A DNA stretch of 64,000 bases from Alisma plantago-aquatica. Lineage: Eukaryota > Streptophyta > Magnoliopsida > Alismatales > Alismataceae. Location: NCBI GenBank assembly GCA_963693085.1, contig OY856409.1, forward strand, positions 1,616,607,711-1,616,671,710. Reading direction: 5' to 3'. The notes beneath the pieces are model-generated. The model was given only the letters and a program-made list of their open reading frames with translations, was not told the DNA's origin and searched no databases. The position numbers and the translations under genes are program-made. Below are positions 59,201 through 64,000 of the stretch, one piece after another (position 1 is the stretch's first letter; every line of letters begins with the position of its first letter).

Positions 59201-59367
59201 CCTACATCACCCTCACCTATGACCTTACCCTTCTTGTTGTCCCTGAAGGTTACCGATCCTCCTTTCTTTTTCACAAACTTGTTGAAATGGCTGATTTCTC
59301 CAGTCATATGCTTAGAGCAGCCACTGTCAACAATCCATCTCTTTTTAACCTGCAAAAAAGAAGGATG
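56299..59367 (-). pseudogene. pol: Sirevirus Pol (protease, integrase, RT, RNase H)
   Basis: One continuous minus-strand frame runs from the protease to TAA 56299-56301. Protease: WIVDSGCSKHMTG (D10 from 59355). Integrase: zinc region HHRLGH...CQPC (138-174), core Asp202 (HIDLFGP), Asp265 (SSDHAGEF) and residue 301, where the third catalytic Glu is Asp (codon 58453-58455). RT: motif A MDVRSAFLNG; the catalytic YVDD is YVDG (Gly codon 57244-57246). RNase H: SDADYAG, WFSKKQSTVALSTTKAEYIA. C-terminus: NQLADIFTKPLARDQFN. In-frame stops at 58342-58344, 57835-57837, 57613-57615, 57097-57099 and 56401-56403. There are no indels, so decay has been by substitution. Confidence 0.95.
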
Positions 59368-59560
59368 TCAGAACCCAACTCAAACTTTGGGATTTGGGGT
59401 TAGCTTGGGGACCCATTTCATCTTTGGGTTGGTCCCCTTGGGCTTGTAAGGACAATAAGTGGAGTAATGATCATCACATTTGCAATGAATACAAACCATA
59501 GGGTTCTTAGTGCCGAAAGTTTCTCCATGGAAAATGGGAGGTTTCAAACTCTTCTTCTTA
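59368..59560 (-). pseudogene. Gag C-terminal tail with second zinc knuckle, pol frame
   Basis: In the pol frame, not the main gag frame, the sequence reads LKPPIFHGETFGTKNP, then a C-X2-C-X4-H-X4-C knuckle (59452-59493; CIHCKCDDHYSTYC), and KWVPKLTPNPKV before stops at 59380-59382 and 59368-59370. The gag-only element encodes the same tail in its main gag frame, so the step here is a one-base loss or a -1 frameshift near 59550-59585. Confidence 0.8.
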
Positions 59561-61400
59561 CCCTGTTCTTGCTCTTTTTCTTACCTTTGGGAGCAGTCCC
59601 ATCATATCCCAAACCACTAGTACCAACATGTTTCGTAGAGTATTCTAGGACATCATTGAGGTATTTCTTTCCCGAGAGAAACCTTTGCAAAGTAGATCTT
59701 AACTTAGCATTATCATCACTAAGATTTATAACAGTAGTAGAAAGACTAGCAAGATCTTCTCTAGCATGCAAAAGGTCGGTCTCAAGACAGAGGGCTTTAG
59801 TAAGAAGGGAATCCTTTTCTAAAGTTAAGCTAGCAACTTCATTTCTTGGCAAAACAGGCCTAGAGGATAAATCACTAACTTGAGCAAGCAACTTTGCATT
59901 TTCAGATTTTAGCACAAAAATCTCTCTTTGATAAGCATAGACTTCATCTCTCCTAGCATCATCAATAAGTTTGAGTTCCACATTTTCAGTTTTAAGAACT
60001 TCAAGCTCATCTAGGTACTTTTGGTTTTCTATCTTAAGATTTTCAATATTTTTAAGATATACACCATTCTCAACCTCTAATCCATTGTATTGAAGTTCAA
60101 GGTCAAGAAATTGCCCTTGGAAGGAATCTATGCTCTCAAGATGCAATTTTTCATTTTTATCAAGAATATCAATTTTTGCATAAAGATCATCAACTATCTT
60201 GCCTAATCTTTTCCTCTTAGATTTACATTTAGCAAAAGATGATTGGCATTCATTAAGCATATCAATGAGAGTTTCCTTAGATAGCTCATGCAAATTAACA
60301 TTGCTTACCTCACTTACCTCATTTACATCTTCACTAGTGGAGGCCATGAGGGCAAGATGGAATTCTCCATCTTCGGAGCTTGAAGAAGACTCCTCCCACG
60401 CTGCATCTTTGAATCTTCTCTCCTTCTTGTCTTTCCTCTTATACGTAGCTTCTCTCTTGTACTTGTCATCTTTCTTGTGGCTTCTCTTGTGATGTCTCTT
60501 CTTGGCCTTTGGGCAGTCACTCTTGTAGTGGCTTTTTTGACCACACTCATAGCATCTTGGAGTTGAGGAGGAGGGCTTGCTCTTGAAGTGTTTCCCCTTT
60601 GATTAGTTTGCTTCATGCTCATTTGAACCTTCATCTTCACTTGAGGAAGGGCTGGGAGACTTCAAGGCAAGTTGTTGTTGCCGGACCATTTCTTCAACTT
60701 GTGCTTTGAAGGCTGTGTCCTTTATCTTCTTAGACTCCTTTTCTCCTCTTTTCTCTTCCTCTTCTTGCTTGTCAACCCTAAGTTCATGGGCTTGGAAGTT
60801 ACCAACCAACTCCTCAGTTGACAAATCACTTAGCTTGTACACCTCTTCAATCGAAGTAACCTTAGGCTCCCATCTCTTAGGAAGAGATCTCAAGATCTTG
60901 GCGTTGATAGTACCTCTATCTGTTACACTCCCAAGGGCTGACAAACTATTCAAGATGACATTTAGCCTAGTATACATATCCACCACTCTCTCATTCTTAC
61001 CCATCTTGAAGTTCTCTAGAAGACCACCAAGCATGTAGACTTTGGCCTCCTTCACTTGCTCGGTTCCTTCATAGGTGACACACAATTTGTGCCATATCTC
61101 ATGCGCCGTGTCCCAAGAAGAGATCTGGTTGAACTCAGATGGAGTAAGAGCGGCGTAGATGATGCTCACAGCTTTGGCGTTGAGTTGAGCCCGCTTCATC
61201 TCAGCTTCAGTCCATGTGGTGATGTCCCCTTTTGGATCTTCATATTTGAGGTGGACAATCTTCCACATTTCATAGCTCACACCTTAGAGGTAGAATTGCA
61301 TTATCCTCTTCCAATATAGAAAGTTTGTGCCATCGAAGACTGGAGGTCTCATGGAGAAGCTTCCTTCAAGTTTGAGTGACCTAAGAGATGAATCGCCCAT
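59544..61400 (-). pseudogene. gag: Sirevirus Gag, two in-frame stops
   Basis: The frame starts MGDSSLRSLKLEG at 61398-61400. Gag core: FDGTNFLYWKRIMQFYL, stop, GVSYEMWKIV, then AELNAK-type AQLNAKAVSIIYAAL, IWHKLCVTYEGTEQV, MLGGLLENFKMG. First zinc knuckle at 60513-60554 (CYECGQKSHYKSDC), then a Lys/Arg-rich stretch, an acidic Ser run and a long coiled coil to about 59620. Stops: TAA 61284-61286 (in the place of the Gln codon in the relative at 15406-17166) and TAA 60603-60605. Both flanks are in the same frame, so these are point changes. Confidence 0.92.
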
Positions 61401-61436
61401 CTTCTCCTACTTGTTGAAGTAGCTTGGAGAAGACCT

Positions 61437-61448
61437 ACTCTGATACCA
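61437..61448 (-). other. Primer binding site, tRNA-iMet
   Basis: The minus strand reads TGGTATCAGAGT, matching initiator tRNA-Met for 11 bases, two bases inside the 5' LTR at 61451. Confidence 0.92.
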
Positions 61449-61450
61449 CT

Positions 61451-62990
61451 TGTTGGATCGATGGGCTCTAGAGGGGGGGTGAATAGAGCTACACACACTT
61501 CATAAAATCAATTAGACCACTAATTTAAACTTAATGCAGAAATTGAAACAAACAACAATTTGATGTCCTAATCTAGCATTCAAAGCAAGGATAAGAGACA
61601 AGGGATATGCTAGCACTAGTACATGTGGTTTGAGAGGTTCCACGTCCTAAACTTAGGAACAATGTCAGTCCTCGACCTAGAGTTGGCTAGACTCTAGGAT
61701 TTGCAACTTGGTTCTCTTATATATCACAATAAGATTACAAGATACATAAACCACACAACCAAGGACTTAATTTCTCAAGCCAAGATCTTCTACCTTTCCA
61801 AGGACTTACCCATGAAGAAAGATTCTTCAGCCTTCTTCAAAGGACTTACCCAATCTTACCTTAGTCTTCAGCCTTACAGGATTTACCTATCTCACTTGAG
61901 CTTTGGCTTGCACCTCTCCTTCTCTTGGAGAGATTCTCCATGTTTCACCTTCACCAAGGGATCTGGAGAAACAAGCTATCTTCACTCTAGAAGAACAACC
62001 ATCATCTTCACCTTCACTCAAGAAAGACCAGCAACAACCTCTCTTTCACTTGGAGGAGTAGCTTCAATCAATCTTCAAAGGGAATAGGAGGTAGGAAGAG
62101 AGAAAGGAGAGCTGTACATCATACAAGGGATAGCTCTCATACACAGGGACTAACTCACTCATAACTCACAAATTTATCTTGAAGGTAGAGAGAGAAGGGG
62201 GCTCAAGGGCTTGGAACACTCTCAACTAAGCTAGCACCAAGTTTGCAATGGAAGAGTAGCTTGGAATGAACTCCAAGGGGGTCTATTTATAGTTGAGGGT
62301 GTCCCTTTAAGTTGTGGGACACTTGGATACAAGAATAGCCATTTTTTGTTCAAGAAAACGACTCTATTTTTGCCCAAAACACTTCTCCAACGGTCACATC
62401 ACTTTTTTCTGCAAATTCCGTCCAGTGCAATTGGTCGAGTTTCAATGGGAGTAACTCGACTGATCAAGTAAAAGACAAAACCGATATTCAAATGATCGGT
62501 CGAGTTTGTCCTGACAAAACTCGACCGACCATTTAAACTCAAAATGGTCAGTGACCTGATCGGTCGAGTTCTGTGCAAGCACAACTCGACCGATGCAATC
62601 TTCAGAAAATCGACCAAGGACTGATCGATCAAGTTTCAAGCTAGGGAAACTCGACCGACCAAGTACTTGTAATCAATTTTCTAATTTTCATTTAAAAGTG
62701 ATTATCACTTGGTGAATTTTGTCCCAAACATTTTTCTCTTCTAAGTTACAAGTCAATTCATCATTACAAGTGATTACATAGATGTTCTAAGGTCGTTTAC
62801 ATAGAAAACCCAAAATGCACACTTGTAGCCATTTTGACTTGAACTTGACCCATTCTAGGGCTTTGTATATTAGATCCTTTTCATGTACCTAATGCCTGCA
62901 AACAATCTTAAACACCCATATTAGATACATATGAGTGGAATGGTTAAGTCATTATCAAAATATAGGTAATGTATAACCTCTAGGTCAACA
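61451..62990 (-). repeat. 5' LTR of full-length Sirevirus
   Basis: This 1540-bp LTR is colinear with 51784-53326. Hairpin arms have begun to decay (for example TTGGTCGAG and GATCGATCAAG at about 62429 and 62620), while the TATA decamer at 62283-62292 is intact. Confidence 0.95.
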
Positions 62991-62995
62991 AACCC
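62991..62995. other. Target site duplication AACCC (right)
   Basis: Identical to 51779-51783. Confidence 0.93.
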
Positions 62996-64000
62996 AATTT
63001 GTAACTCCTCCAACCAAAGAAGAGACTGGTCATCCCAGTGGCATGACTCTCATCTCTACCACCTCAATAGAGAGGCCTATAAATACCCATTGTACAATAG
63101 CCAAAAGAATCGCTCAAATTTTGGCATCTTGAGATGATCAAAGGAGACTATTGCCTCTCCAACTTTTCTAAATTAATCGACTTGATTACTCTATAGTGAT
63201 CAACCTACTGCTTCATCAATGTGAGAAGTGAGATTGATCGAGATGTTAATCTCCATTCACTCCAAAGTCAACTTCTACTTTCCATACAACAAGAGTGAAT
63301 GACCTCCATGTGATTGATTTCTGTATATCGACCTCCTTGAATAACAAAAACAATCTAACTCCACTCACACCAATCAAGAAGTTTGATCGGACAAAACCAA
63401 TCTACTAGACTGTTGTTGAATGCCTTCAGTCATGTTTGCGATTGCCTCCATTGTCTGTTCTTATTGTATCAAACTCATTATGAGGAGCGGGTAGTCCTTT
63501 CACTAGGATGTATATATTATCTCCACTACCCATGCTTTGCAATTTTATTTCATCATTTTGTGCCTACATGTTGTTTAATTCATTGTTAATCATTTATTAA
63601 TCATTTAACGCACATTTTGTATAATGATCACCCGCTTTACATGATTTATTTTAATGTTAGGGTGAGAACATTTTAGCATTTGGGATTTGAATATTTTGAC
63701 TAACTTTACTTGATGCCCGGATGAGAACTTCAGATGGAAATTTTATGGAGCAGTATGGATATGTAAGTAGACATCTAGCTTACAATGATATACACTTATG
63801 TAATTTTCTCATGATGAAAGGATGACATTTGCATAGCTACAATTAAAACCTTCTTACAAATATGGATATGAGATAAATGATTAGATGCGAGCAATAATGA
63901 TGCGTTTGTAATAGACTATGTGTCCCAAAAAGAAGGCAGTATACCCATCCCCCTTTTCAGTAGATGAGATTAGGATGAATTTCATTAACATTCTGTGAAG
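62996..64000. other. AT-rich flank with promoter-like segment
   Basis: Continues the GATCGACC-rich sequence from before 51779. A plus-strand TATAAATA at 63078-63085 is followed by a leader-like stretch, as in an LTR U3-R region. Beyond about 63420 nothing is recognised; no LTR end or coding domain is visible. Confidence 0.4.

Larger units (their letters stand above)
51784..62990 (-). mobile_element. Full-length Sirevirus (Copia), inactive
   Basis: This 11207-bp element has LTRs of 1543 and 1540 bp, a tRNA-Met primer site, a polypurine tract, target duplication AACCC, and gag, pol and a downstream additional ORF in one strand. The reading frames are almost free of indels but carry about ten in-frame stops plus catalytic substitutions. 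LTRs differ by a few percent, so it is older than the gag-only element at 11761. Confidence 0.95.

Noticed and set aside
59340..59370. TTTTTTGCAG/G as a 3' splice site joining gag to pol
   Set aside because: It fits an acceptor consensus, but no matching donor could be placed with confidence and gag tail and pol share a frame without splicing.

Overview
This window is nuclear DNA of a flowering plant and is built almost entirely of transposable elements. The lineages seen are plant-specific: Sireviruses with gag coiled coils and U3 hairpins, a Tekay/Del-type chromovirus, Athila/Tat-type Gypsy elements with a tRNA-Asp-like primer site, a tRNA-Met-primed Copia element and plant L1-type LINEs. 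I found no intact host gene, tRNA, rRNA or CRISPR. The species cannot be named from the sequence alone.

Layout. 1-8754: 5' end of a Tekay/Del-like Gypsy element on the minus strand, with a broken gag, a tRNA-iMet primer site and an apparent 8.0-kb LTR holding a tandem duplication of a 3-4 kb promoter unit. 8755-10600: no recognisable feature. About 10620-30150: an old Athila/Tat-like gag-protease element cut by two later insertions. The first is a gag-only Sirevirus (11761-18849, target duplication GGTCG, LTRs about 1% divergent). The second is a decayed Copia element (20580-29737, target duplication TATAG) whose pol carries an in-frame minisatellite. 30155-45860: a LINE (A) interrupted by a second LINE (B, 30986-34155) and by an Athila/Tat-like gag-protease element (34282-44975, target duplication TGATG). 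45861-51783: AT-rich sequence with a 52-57 bp minisatellite and a solo-LTR-like block. 51784-62990: a complete-length Sirevirus with gag, pol and an additional 3' ORF (target duplication AACCC), killed by stop codons and catalytic substitutions. 62996-64000: AT-rich flank.

How the parts relate. Every element whose strand can be assigned reads on the minus strand. Only the Sirevirus at 51784-62990 carried a full pol, now dead. The gag-only Sirevirus and the two gag-protease Athila/Tat elements look non-autonomous and would have needed pol from relatives elsewhere. Nested insertions give a relative order: LINE A before LINE B and before the Athila/Tat element, and the old Athila/Tat element before the Copia and the young Sirevirus.

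The best candidates for novelty are the duplicated-promoter giant LTR with different satellites in equivalent positions, the coding minisatellite in Copia pol, the recently moved gag-only Sirevirus, and the recurrence of short CGGTC-type inverted-repeat arrays in LTRs of unrelated lineages. All calls were made by eye; no database search was run.
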